This document shows positions 1 to 6,184 of a stretch of 6,594 nucleotides of DNA, in pieces (within the stretch, counting starts at the first letter, position 1; every line of letters starts with the position of its first letter). Source of the DNA: CAYFJO01 sp964343305 (GTDB lineage Bacteria > Planctomycetota > Planctomycetia > Pirellulales > Pirellulaceae); assembly GCA_964343305.1 (NCBI GenBank), contig CAYFJO010000557.1, positions 1 to 6,594 of the forward strand, given 5' to 3'. The translations under genes and the position numbers were made by a program. Under the pieces are notes generated by a model. The model had not been told where the DNA came from, did no database searches, and worked only from the letters and a program-made list of their open reading frames with translations.

Positions 1-517
1 CAAATCCAGGCAGCGACGGGCAAACCACGTGAAAAGCGTCCTCGGCCTTGCCGCCATGCGCGACTGGGTCGGTCAGCGGCCCAATGACTTTGTAGAACTC
101 GTAGAATGACCCCGGCCAGCCGTGCGTGATCACCAACGGCGTGGCGTCTTTCTCTTTCGACCGCTGATGGATGAAGTGAATGTCCAGCCCATCAATCTCG
201 GTCGTAAACTGGTCGAACTGGTTGAGTTTCCGCTCCTGCTCGCGCCAGTCGTACTTGTCGCGCCAATACGCGACGAGTTCCTTCAAGTAGTTCAACTCAA
301 CGCCATATCGCCAATGGGCGTCATCGATCTGACCGGGAAATCGCGTGCGAGCGAGTCGTGTTTTGAGGTCGGCCAAGATTTCGTCGTCGACAGCAATCTT
401 GAACGGCTTGGTCGGCGCGTCGTCCGCGCACAACGTCACAGGAAATAGCAAAAGCGTGACCGCAAGCCCGGCCGATCGAATGTTGGCTAATCTGTTTGTA
501 AATGTGCCGAGTTTCAT
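1..517 (-). CDS. Secreted epoxide hydrolase, N-terminal part (cut by window edge)
   Basis: The frame is open from ATG at 517 to the left edge, giving 172 residues with no stop. Residues 1-31 form a signal peptide (basic start, hydrophobic core TLLLFPVTL, then CADD), so the protein is probably exported. Residues about 37-145 match the epoxide hydrolase N-terminal region: FKIAVDDEILADLKTRLARTRFP near the start, the WRYGVELNYLKELVAYWRD type helix, and then the oxyanion-hole motif HGWPGS at 132-137. The visible end (CPSLPGF) is the strand before the nucleophile elbow, so the catalytic Asp, Tyr and His lie outside the window. Family members open epoxides to diols through an aspartyl ester. The start is fixed by a perfect AAGGAGG at 524-530, six bases upstream. 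It is transcribed divergently from the TlpA-type selenoprotein gene. The family call is strong; the substrate is unknown. Confidence 0.88.
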   Translation of the reverse strand, partial: MKLGTFTNRLANIRSAGLAVTLLLFPVTLCADDAPTKPFKIAVDDEILADLKTRLARTRFPGQIDDAHWRYGVELNYLKELVAYWRDKYDWREQERKLNQFDQFTTEIDGLDIHFIHQRSKEKDATPLVITHGWPGSFYEFYKVIGPLTDPVAHGGKAEDAFHVVCPSLPGF

Positions 518-523
518 GGATAA

Positions 524-530
524 CCTCCTT
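524..530 (-). promoter_or_regulatory. Strong Shine-Dalgarno of the epoxide hydrolase
   Basis: On the minus strand this reads AAGGAGG, a perfect match to the anti-SD, with a six-base spacer (TTATCC) to the ATG at 517. It decides the start. The other genes here have weaker sites: GGAG for the phosphodiesterase, GAGGAA for the PDZ protein, and almost nothing for the other two selenoprotein genes. Confidence 0.8.
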
Positions 531-562
531 CGAACGGTTTGAGCGCCAGTGCGATACCCACA

Positions 563-571
563 CTTATACCA
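563..571 (-). promoter_or_regulatory. Possible extended -10 promoter for the epoxide hydrolase
   Basis: On the minus strand the bases read TGGTATAAG, which fits an extended -10 element (TGn plus a five-of-six match to TATAAT). It lies about 46 bases upstream of the start codon. No good -35 hexamer is visible at 17 bases, which is tolerated with extended -10 promoters. This rests on sequence match only. Confidence 0.3.
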
Positions 572-623
572 TTCTGGTCGTCGACGAACAGTGAATGGCT
601 CACACGTGCAGCGGACCAAACCG

Positions 624-638
624 CGTGATAAAATCACG
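624..638. repeat. 15-base palindrome in the divergent intergenic region
   Basis: CGTGAT-AAA-ATCACG is a perfect six-base inverted repeat around AAA, placed between the divergent epoxide hydrolase and TlpA-type selenoprotein genes. It could be an operator for a dimeric regulator, but a palindrome of this size can occur by chance. No regulator is encoded here. Confidence 0.25.
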
Positions 639-728
639 TTAACCGTGTTGAGCAACGGTACGCGAAAGAAGTTCACCAACCTGCTCAATAGTTTGAAGTG
701 AGTATTGCTGCAAACGGAAAACATCTTT

Positions 729-1949
729 ATGAAGACAACCATCGCAGCAATCCTTGTTTTTGTGCTGAGTCTTTCGCTTGGTGCCGACGAAAGCCAAAAC
801 AATCAGGGCACGCCGAGGCAGCAGTACTCGGCGATCTTCAAGCAATACAGTCCCGTCAGTGGCGGTTTGTGGGGTGCCAAAAGCGACGAGGATCGCAAAG
901 CGAGAGTCGAGCGTCTCGCCGCGTTTTCGTCGAGATTTCTAGACCTCGCGGCGAGGCATCCTGAAGATCCCATCGCGTTAAGAGCGATCAGGCAGGCGGT
1001 GCAGATCGTCGTCACCGCGGATTCCGCGGCACAGAAGGCCTGGGAGATCAGCCGCTCAAACTTCCCGGCAGGATGCTCAGATGGTTCGGCCGCTAGGACC
1101 GTGGAACTCGTGCTGCGCAACCACATCCGTAGCGACAAGCTCGGCCCAGTTCTCGACCGCATGCGGTACGGCTTCCGGTTGGAATACGAGAAGTGTTTGA
1201 GTACCGTGCTCGAAAAGAATCCGCATCACGAGATCCAGGCGTTGGCCTGTCTTACCCTGGCTCAGTTTCTTTACGACAAGCTGCGAATGTATCGGCTTGT
1301 CGAGGATCGGCCAGAGCTCTCGGAGTGTTACAAGATCGTGTTCGGCAAGGACTACCTTCCCAAGTTGCAACGCCTGGCACGAGCAGAACTAACCGCACGA
1401 ATCGAAACTCTGTTTGAGCGAGCGGCCAACGAATATGCCGATGTGAAGTTTCGCGACAGCACGGTTGGCGCATGGGCGAAGTCGGAGTTGTACGATATCC
1501 GCCACCTAGGCGTTGGCAAGGTTGCGCCCGACATCGAAGGCAAAGACCAAGAGGGCACGAAGTTCAAATTGAGTGACTATCGCGGCAAGGTGGTGTTGCT
1601 GTACTTCTGGCTTGAATCCTGACTGGTCTGAAGGACCACCTGGCCTCACGAGCGGTCGCTCGTAACAAAACTCAAGGACAAGCCATTCGCCCTCATCGGC
1701 GTCAACACCTGGCAGCATGATCCCGGTGAACTCAAAGAGATAATGACGAAGGAGAACATCACTTGGCGAACGTTCGACGACGAAGGCGACATCAACCGTC
1801 AGTGGAACCGCCCCGCCTCGCCGTCCATGTTCATTATCGATCACAAAGGCACGATTCGCCGCAAGTGGGTGGGCAAGGTCGGCGAGAAGACGATCGACAC
1901 GGTGCTGGAAAAACTGATGCACGAAGTGGGAAAGTCGAATGGCGGCTGA
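729..1949 (+). CDS. TlpA-like thioredoxin-fold selenoprotein with a UxxU active site
   Basis: This reads as a 406-residue exported protein if TGA at 1620-1622 and 1629-1631 are selenocysteine (Sec298, Sec301). Residues 1-19 are a signal peptide (MKTTIAAILVFVLSLSLGA). Residues 20-260 are mostly helical and unassigned. Residues about 263-400 are a TlpA/peroxiredoxin-like thioredoxin domain: VAPDIEGKDQEG, then GKVVLLYFW, the active site LES-U-LV-U-RTTWPHERSL, and the cis-Pro loop SPSMFIID with P365. In TlpA proteins the order is FWASWCGPCRAMxPHE; both TGA codons fall exactly on the two cysteines, and the frame before and after is identical, so no frameshift is needed. A hairpin at 1648-1663 fits a bacterial SECIS. 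ATG 729 is preferred to TTG 705 because it starts the signal peptide cleanly. The final TGA lies 27 bases before the phosphodiesterase start, suggesting an operon. The likely role is thiol/selenol redox outside the cytoplasm; the substrate is unknown. Confidence 0.85.
1648..1663 (+). promoter_or_regulatory. Candidate bacterial SECIS hairpin for the UxxU protein
   Basis: ACGAGC-GGTC-GCTCGT forms a perfect six-base-pair stem with a GGUC loop. The loop starts 22 nt after the second UGA and 31 nt after the first. Bacterial SECIS elements, as I recall the published consensus, have a small loop with G in the first two positions, about 16-37 nt after the UGA, so one hairpin could satisfy both codons. 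The GGUC loop resembles the GGUCU loop of E. coli fdhF. Confidence 0.7.
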
Positions 1950-1976
1950 CTCAACGTGCCGACTGGAGTAATTTTT

Positions 1977-2888
1977 ATGACACGATGCCTAACGTTGCTC
2001 ATCGCTACCGCGATAAGCATGTTCTGCTGTGGCAACTTGGTTTCGTCGGATCAGCAGCCAGACGAGCAACCAGTTGAGCGGATTCTGCGTGAGTTTCGCA
2101 ATCCGAAGTCGGAACACGTGATGGTCGTTGCCCATCGAGGCGGTTGGCGGCACGCTCGTGAGTACAACGCACCAGAGAACTCATTGGCGAATATCGACAA
2201 AGCGGTACGGCTCGGGTACGACGTCTTCGAGACCGATGTGAGTCGCACGAAGGATGGCCATTTGATTTTGATGCACGACCCCAGTGTCAGCCGCACGACC
2301 AACGGCAACGGAAAAGTGCGCGATTTGACACTGGCCGAAATCAAAGAACTTCGCCTGCGTGTCGCCTCTGGCAAGAAGGAGATTACCGACCAGCAAGTGC
2401 CGACGTTCCAGGAAGCACTGCGTCGAGCCAAAGGCCGCATCATGTTCAAGATCGACTTGAAGAGCGGCGTGGGCAGTTTGCAACAAGTGCTCGATGAGCT
2501 GATTGCCGAGAAAATGTTGGAGCACGCGATGATCCGCGTTGGGGATCGGGGATCTAGCATTCGCAGCGTAAAGGAAACTCTCGCGATGTCACCAAAATGT
2601 GAGAAGGCGATCATCCTGTTTCGCTGTAAATCGCTCGAACGCGTTCAGCAAGTCATTCGTGAATTCCATCCGCCCGTGATCGAAATCCAGGGAGTCGATC
2701 TGGGCATCACCGCCGAACATCGCGAAATGGCGAAGGCGATCTTGACATCTGGCGCGCGAGTTGAAGCGCACGCTTCGGAAGATCCAGCCGATTGGCCGGC
2801 ACAAATCGAAATCGGCATCAGTGCGTTCCACACCAAGTGGCCGCGAATAATGATCGCGTGGCTGCGCGAGAGGGAGTTACACTGGTAG
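1977..2888 (+). CDS. Secreted glycerophosphodiester phosphodiesterase (GDPD family)
   Basis: This encodes 303 residues. The N-terminus (TRCLTLLIATAISMFCCG) is a signal peptide; the cysteines do not make a convincing lipobox. The GDPD barrel starts at about residue 48 with VVAHRGG (H53, R54), followed by APENS (E67), the metal-binding FETDV (E85, D87) and LMHDP (H100, the second catalytic His), then a KIDLKS strand (D160, K162). GDPD enzymes hydrolyse glycerophosphodiesters to glycerol 3-phosphate and an alcohol using a metal; an exported one would scavenge phosphate or carbon from lipid headgroups. The start at ATG 1977 is set by GGAG at 1965-1968, eight bases upstream; an in-frame GTG at 1956 would place seven extra residues before the signal peptide. 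It follows the UxxU gene in the same frame and probably the same transcript. No Sec codons. Family call is firm; substrate is not. Confidence 0.9.
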   Translation: MTRCLTLLIATAISMFCCGNLVSSDQQPDEQPVERILREFRNPKSEHVMVVAHRGGWRHAREYNAPENSLANIDKAVRLGYDVFETDVSRTKDGHLILMHDPSVSRTTNGNGKVRDLTLAEIKELRLRVASGKKEITDQQVPTFQEALRRAKGRIMFKIDLKSGVGSLQQVLDELIAEKMLEHAMIRVGDRGSSIRSVKETLAMSPKCEKAIILFRCKSLERVQQVIREFHPPVIEIQGVDLGITAEHREMAKAILTSGARVEAHASEDPADWPAQIEIGISAFHTKWPRIMIAWLRERELHW

Positions 2889-2893
2889 CGAGC

Positions 2894-2905
2894 GCGGCAA
2901 GCCGC
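2894..2905 (+). terminator. Weak terminator-like GC hairpin after the phosphodiesterase
   Basis: GCGG-CAAG-CCGC can form a four-pair stem with a four-base loop six bases after the stop codon. There is no T-tract after it, so intrinsic termination is doubtful. It may be part of the larger repeat that follows. Confidence 0.2.
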
Positions 2906-3011
2906 AAATTCGAAATCACAAGCATCAAATCTCAGACAAATCCAAAACTTCAAATTCAAATGACCAAATCACATCGCACGGAGTCGTTTGAGATTTTCAA
3001 TTTCGAATTTG
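2905..3011. repeat. AT-rich nested inverted repeat
   Basis: CAAATTCGAAAT at 2905-2916 is the exact reverse complement of ATTTCGAATTTG at 3000-3011. Nested inside, AAATCTCA at 2927-2934 pairs with TGAGATTT at 2989-2996. The inner loop carries CAAATTCAAATGACCAAATC. Similar AAATTCGAAAT / CAAATGACCAAAT tracts are something I recall between genes in planctomycete genomes. It could be a long RNA hairpin at the 3' end of the operon or a small non-autonomous element. Function unknown. Confidence 0.5.
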
Positions 3012-3018
3012 GATCTTG

Positions 3019-3049
3019 TTTGGAGTTTGTAATTTGCTCTTTGGAGTTT
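3019..3049 (+). repeat. Direct repeat of TTTGGAGTTT
   Basis: TTTGGAGTTT occurs at 3019-3028 and again at 3040-3049, a 21-base period. It is attached to the right flank of the AT-rich inverted repeat and is probably part of the same element. Confidence 0.4.
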
Positions 3050-3054
3050 TGAAT

Positions 3055-3189
3055 GTGAGAAATTGCGCGACGTTGGTCTTTGCATCGATTTTCGGCGACG
3101 TTGTCTGTTCAGACGAGTTGCCGCTCAATGCAAAGATTGCAGCCATGAAAAGCAACTCATGGTTGAAGCTAAACCCGCCGCGTGAGCCT
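3055..3189 (+). pseudogene. Possible 5' remnant of a secreted-protein gene
   Basis: From GTG 3055 the frame reads 45 codons of protein-like sequence before entering the REP-like pair at 3190. It has a signal-peptide-like start (RNCATLVFASIFGDVVCSDE) followed by MKSNSWLKLNPPREP, which resembles the first strand of a secreted planctomycete protein. After that the frame continues only through repeat sequence and into the antisense of the neighbouring gene. This would fit a gene whose 3' part was replaced or deleted at the repeat. The call is weak; it rests on composition and a plausible signal peptide, with no recognised domain. Confidence 0.3.
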
Positions 3190-3244
3190 GTAGGGTCCGC
3201 TGTGCGGACCAAGATGGATGTGCGGTCCGCACAGCGGATCCTAC
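3190..3244. repeat. REP-like pair in inverted orientation (REPIN-like)
   Basis: A 21-base left arm (3190-3210) and a 21-base right arm (3224-3244) are reverse complements with one G/A difference, separated by 13 bases. Each arm is itself palindromic: GGTCCGC-TGT-GCGGACC on the left and GGTCCGC-ACA-GCGGATC on the right. This is the layout of REP doublets mobilised in trans by RAYT (TnpA_REP) transposases; none is encoded here. Lying between two convergent genes, 24 bases past the PDZ gene stop, the long stem could also act as a bidirectional transcript end, though no T-tract follows. Confidence 0.75.
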
Positions 3245-3267
3245 CAAGTTACGCCCCAGCACAACGG

Positions 3268-4548
3268 TTACTCCGCCCGAAGTTTGAACGTCAACTTCTT
3301 TCCGTTGCGCAAAACAGTGACCGGAACGTCATCGCCAGCTTTCTTTGACCGGACCAGGTGTGCTAGCAACTCTGTTTCGCTCATTTGCTCCTTTATGTCA
3401 CCAATGGCGACAACGACATCACGCTGGCGAACGCCGGCCTTGTAGGCGGGAAACGATTGATGGATGCGATCAACACGTAAGGCAAGCGACTTGTCATTCA
3501 GTTTAAGACGTCGTCGATCTTCGCGCGGGACGTCAGCGAGTTTCATTCGTCCCAGAACGCTACGTCGCATGTACCATGTCGTTACTCGCCACGAAATATC
3601 GGACTCGGCGCGCCAGCCTTTGGGCAAGGCAATCGCCAGCTTTGTCGCTTTGCCATCGCGACGTACATCCGCCGCAATCTCCGACGAGTCGGCGTTGTGG
3701 AGCACCCACTGGACGTCGGCGATCGAGAGTAAGGGTTGTCCATTAAGGTGTGTAAGTTCATCGCCGTTTCGAAGACCAGCCTTGGCCGCCGGTGAGCCTT
3801 CGCGGACTTTGACAACCTTGGCCTTTTCCTTGGGGTCAAGTTCTAGGCCGATGGTCTGCGGCATTGGCCACGGGAAGAGTAGTTTGTCTGGCATCCGCTG
3901 GCCCGCAGTCCAGTATTCATTTCGCTCGCCCGCCCGCACCATGTGGCAGTGAATGCAAGTGTCCCTGCCGCGGAGGATCTTCTTCACCCAAGGGTAGTCG
4001 CCAACTTGTTGGAAACGTGGTTTCGGTCCCGACTTGGCTAGCAGTGTCCCTCGGACCGTCGCGTACTCCTTGTGCAGTTCGAGAGCGCCGACAAGAGCTT
4101 TGCGAAATCCTTCGATCGAGATGTCCCTTTCGGATTCGTAAAAGTCTGAGCGCGTGCCGAAGCGTCCGTAAATCGTTTTGTCGGCATTGAGCATGAAGAC
4201 TGCAAAGGTAAGGTCGGAATCAAATTGGAACAGCGACAGGTCCAAGTCGTTGCCGCGTACCAATCGGACACAGACAAATTCATCCATCAATTCCCTGCAT
4301 GATTCCGGGCGACGAACAACCTGTCCGTCAAACTCATCACAAGCTGCTCACGGCGGGCAACGAATGACCACCAGGATCGGTTTACCAGACTTCTTGGCCT
4401 CTGCGAGTGCTTTGTCGAAGTCGTTGTAAATCCATTCGTTTGACTCAGCCAGTTTTCGATCTTCATCTAGATCGCCACGGCGTTGCGCGAGAGCGACGCT
4501 AAAGGTAAGGCACAACAGCAATCCTACGGTGAATGAGAGTCGGTTCAT
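3268..4548 (-). CDS. Thioredoxin_7 / CxxCH / double-PDZ selenoprotein
   Basis: This reads as 426 residues with one in-frame TGA (4350-4348) as Sec67. Residues 1-21 are a signal peptide (LLLCLTFSVALA). Residues about 38-175 are thioredoxin_7-like: WIYNDFDKALAEAKKSGKPILVVIR, then C64-PP-U67-AA-C70, then DEFDGQVVRR. TGTIHCH-type heme c motif C198-I-H-C201-H202 (nt 3957-3943) follows. A first PDZ domain spans about 230-305 (GSPAAKAGLRNGDELTHLNG) and a second about 350-424 (SFPAYKAGVRQRDVVVAIGD). I recall a database family named Trx7/PDZ domain-containing (seleno)protein, which this fits. The same frame runs through the TGA, TAA ends the gene, and a good hairpin follows the UGA. GAGGAA at 4559-4554 sets the start. 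A caller would give a 66-residue stub plus a 340-residue protein from TTG. Likely a periplasmic redox protein; partner unknown. Confidence 0.88.
4311..4329 (-). promoter_or_regulatory. Candidate bacterial SECIS hairpin for the Trx7/PDZ protein
   Basis: On the minus strand GACGGAC-AGGTT-GTTCGTC forms a seven-pair stem including one G-U pair, with loop AGGUU. The loop starts 25 nt after the UGA. G at the second loop position, loop size and distance fit the bacterial SECIS rules as I recall them, and AGGUU resembles the AGGUCU loop of E. coli fdhF. Confidence 0.72.
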
Positions 4549-4553
4549 GTCGA

Positions 4554-4559
4554 TTCCTC
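4554..4559 (-). promoter_or_regulatory. Shine-Dalgarno of the Trx7/PDZ selenoprotein
   Basis: On the minus strand this reads GAGGAA with a five-base spacer to ATG at 4548. It supports the start that gives the signal peptide and places the stub and the PDZ part in one gene. Confidence 0.65.
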
Positions 4560-4682
4560 AACTTACGGTGTGAGCGGGTTTCAATCGCTTTGACTATTCT
4601 AGCCGATTGGCGATGCAGGGATGTATCGGCAAAGTCAATCTGGCAAAATAGCTGATGGTTGAGCGTTTGAAACGTTGCCATT

Positions 4683-4782
4683 NNNNNNNNNNNNNNNNNN
4701 NNNNNNNNNNNNNNNNNNNNNNNNNNNNNNNNNNNNNNNNNNNNNNNNNNNNNNNNNNNNNNNNNNNNNNNNNNNNNNNNNN
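4683..4782. other. Assembly gap of exactly 100 N
   Basis: The run is exactly 100 bases, the conventional placeholder for a scaffold join of unknown size. It removes the 5' end and signal peptide of the following hydrolase and its promoter. The 134 bases from 4549 to 4682 hold only the leader of the minus-strand gene; I see no gene there. Confidence 0.95.
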
Positions 4783-6143
4783 TCGAGCGAGGCAATATCT
4801 TTGTTCCCGTCAACCGAAGCAAACCTAAGAGCGATGTGATCGCGATTGAGGTTTACCGGTTCAAGGCAGAAGGGGGCGATTCGAAGGTGCCGCCCGTGTT
4901 TCAACTTTACGGCGGTCCTGGTTTCCCTGGACTGGGCGAAAATGTCAAACAACTAAGATTCTACCAGCGAGTGGTTTGGCCGATCACAAGAAATGTTGGT
5001 GCCGATCTGGTCGTCGTTGGACAACGTGGGATTGGGTCATCGAAACCTGACATGGTCATCCCGCCTCTCAAACGTTTTCCGCCGAATGAAGAAATTACTG
5101 ACGAACAATATGCGTCAGCAGTGCGGACGGTTTGCGAGAAAGGCAAGAGTTTCTGGCAGTCGAAAGGTCTCGACTTGAGCGGCTTCACGGTCATCGAAGC
5201 AGCGGCCGACGTGAACGATATTCGTAAGGCGCTCGGCTACGAAAAGATCATCATTTCCGGCGGCAGCTTTGGATCACACTGGGGCATGGCCGTAATGCGA
5301 CTTCATCCGCCGATCGCTGAACGTGCCGTGCTCTCGTCGTTGGAAGGTCCCGATCACACGTGGGACATGCCAAGCTACGTTTTGAATTCGCTCCAACGAA
5401 TCGCGGCGGCTGCCGAACAGGACTCAAGTCTCGTCAAGCGAATTCCCGAAAGCGGCTTGATGGCCGCACTAACGACGGTCATCGAGCGGCTGGAAAAAGA
5501 GTCGATCGTTGTAAATGCGAAACACCCGGTAACAGGTAGATCGGCATCGGTTCGACTCGACGCACGAGTCATCAGAAGCCTCGCGTTAGGTTACACATCC
5601 AACGTGCGTTCACGTCAAAGTATGCCTTCCTGGCCGACCGACGTACTGGCGTTGTACGAAGGTAAGTATGAGAACGCAGCGCAGGAAGTCCTTCGTAAAG
5701 AACCGCGAAGCTGGACGGCAAGTTACTTCGTGCTCGACTGCGCATCGGCGATCAGCCGCCGGCGCAAAGCTCAACTTGACGCCGATCCCGCGGTCGCCGT
5801 GTTGGGCGACATCAACGCGTTGTACCGTGCGGCAATTCCTGTTTGGAAAGTAGACCTCGGCGACGACTTCCGCCAAAACTTTGACACCGCAATTCCAACG
5901 CTGTTGGTCCACGGTACATGGGATGTCTCGACGCCGTTGGAGAACGCGCAAGAACTTGCTCCCCATTTCAAGAACGGCAAGTTGGTGTTGGTCAACGGCG
6001 GATCACACGGAGCCCTGAACGAAGCACTTAACGCATCAAGGCCATTTCGCAATGCGTATTTCAAGTTTTTACAAAGCGGCAACCTCAATGCCATGCCTGA
6101 TGAAGTGAATCTCCCGCCAATCAGATGGCGAATTCCTGATTGA
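4783..6143 (+). CDS. Alpha/beta hydrolase, S33 aminopeptidase / TAP-like, 5' end in gap
   Basis: The frame is open from the gap edge (first whole codon 4785) to TGA 6141-6143, 452 visible residues. The in-frame GTG at 4836 is not the true start, because coding-like sequence (ERGNIFVPVNRSKPKSDVIA) runs back to the gap. LYGGPGFPGLG is the HGGPG-type oxyanion loop of S33 proline iminopeptidase-like enzymes. The nucleophile elbow is GGSFGS with Ser at 5265-5267; the acid is probably Asp in GTWDVSTP (5922-5924) and the base His in GGSHGAL (6006-6008). The Asp and His lie in a C-terminal part like the TAP-like domain. Such enzymes release N-terminal residues or short peptides, but the fold also covers esterases, so peptidase activity is inferred. 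The next gene begins 41 bases downstream, probably co-transcribed. No in-frame TGA interrupts it, which shows TGA is not read through generally. Confidence 0.85.
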
Positions 6144-6184
6144 GGTCACGAGGCTTTGTTCCAAGTCAATGCGAGAAACGAATC

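Larger units (their letters stand above)
2889..3267. other. Gene-free stretch between convergent genes
   Basis: This region separates the 3' ends of the phosphodiesterase and the PDZ selenoprotein. It holds a small GC palindrome just after the phosphodiesterase stop, an AT-rich nested inverted repeat, a tandem TTTGGAGTTT, a possible 5' gene remnant and a REP-like pair. I see no complete gene or RNA. Confidence 0.7.

Noticed and set aside
122..448. Plus-strand open frame opposite the epoxide hydrolase
   Set aside because: It is the antisense shadow of a well supported minus-strand enzyme and has no domain, signal peptide or ribosome site of its own.
705..707. TTG 705 as the start of the UxxU protein
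   Set aside because: It would add eight residues in front of a clean signal peptide; ATG 729 gives a basic start followed directly by the hydrophobic core.
1620..1631. TlpA-type gene as a pseudogene or sequencing error
   Set aside because: The frame before and after the TGA pair is the same, both stops sit on the catalytic cysteine columns, and the rest of the gene is intact to the normal end. Decay or error would not target only those positions, and two other genes show the same pattern.
1947..1979. A fifth Sec codon at 1947 fusing the TlpA-type protein to the phosphodiesterase
   Set aside because: The two genes are in the same frame, so readthrough is formally possible, but the thioredoxin domain is complete, the flanking residues are not a redox motif, and the phosphodiesterase has its own GGAG site, ATG and signal peptide.
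1506..2614. Long minus-strand open frames opposite the TlpA-type gene and the phosphodiesterase
   Set aside because: They lie antisense to conserved domains with clear catalytic motifs and show low-complexity Ser/Arg-rich sequence typical of shadow frames.
3268..4290. Separate 340-residue PDZ protein starting at TTG 4290
   Set aside because: It starts inside the thioredoxin domain, lacks a signal peptide and joins in frame, through the TGA at 4350-4348, to a stub that has both a signal peptide and a Shine-Dalgarno.
4836..4838. GTG 4836 as the hydrolase start
   Set aside because: Coding-like residues in frame extend upstream to the gap with no stop, no Shine-Dalgarno is placed before it, and a start here would remove the first strand of the fold and any signal peptide.
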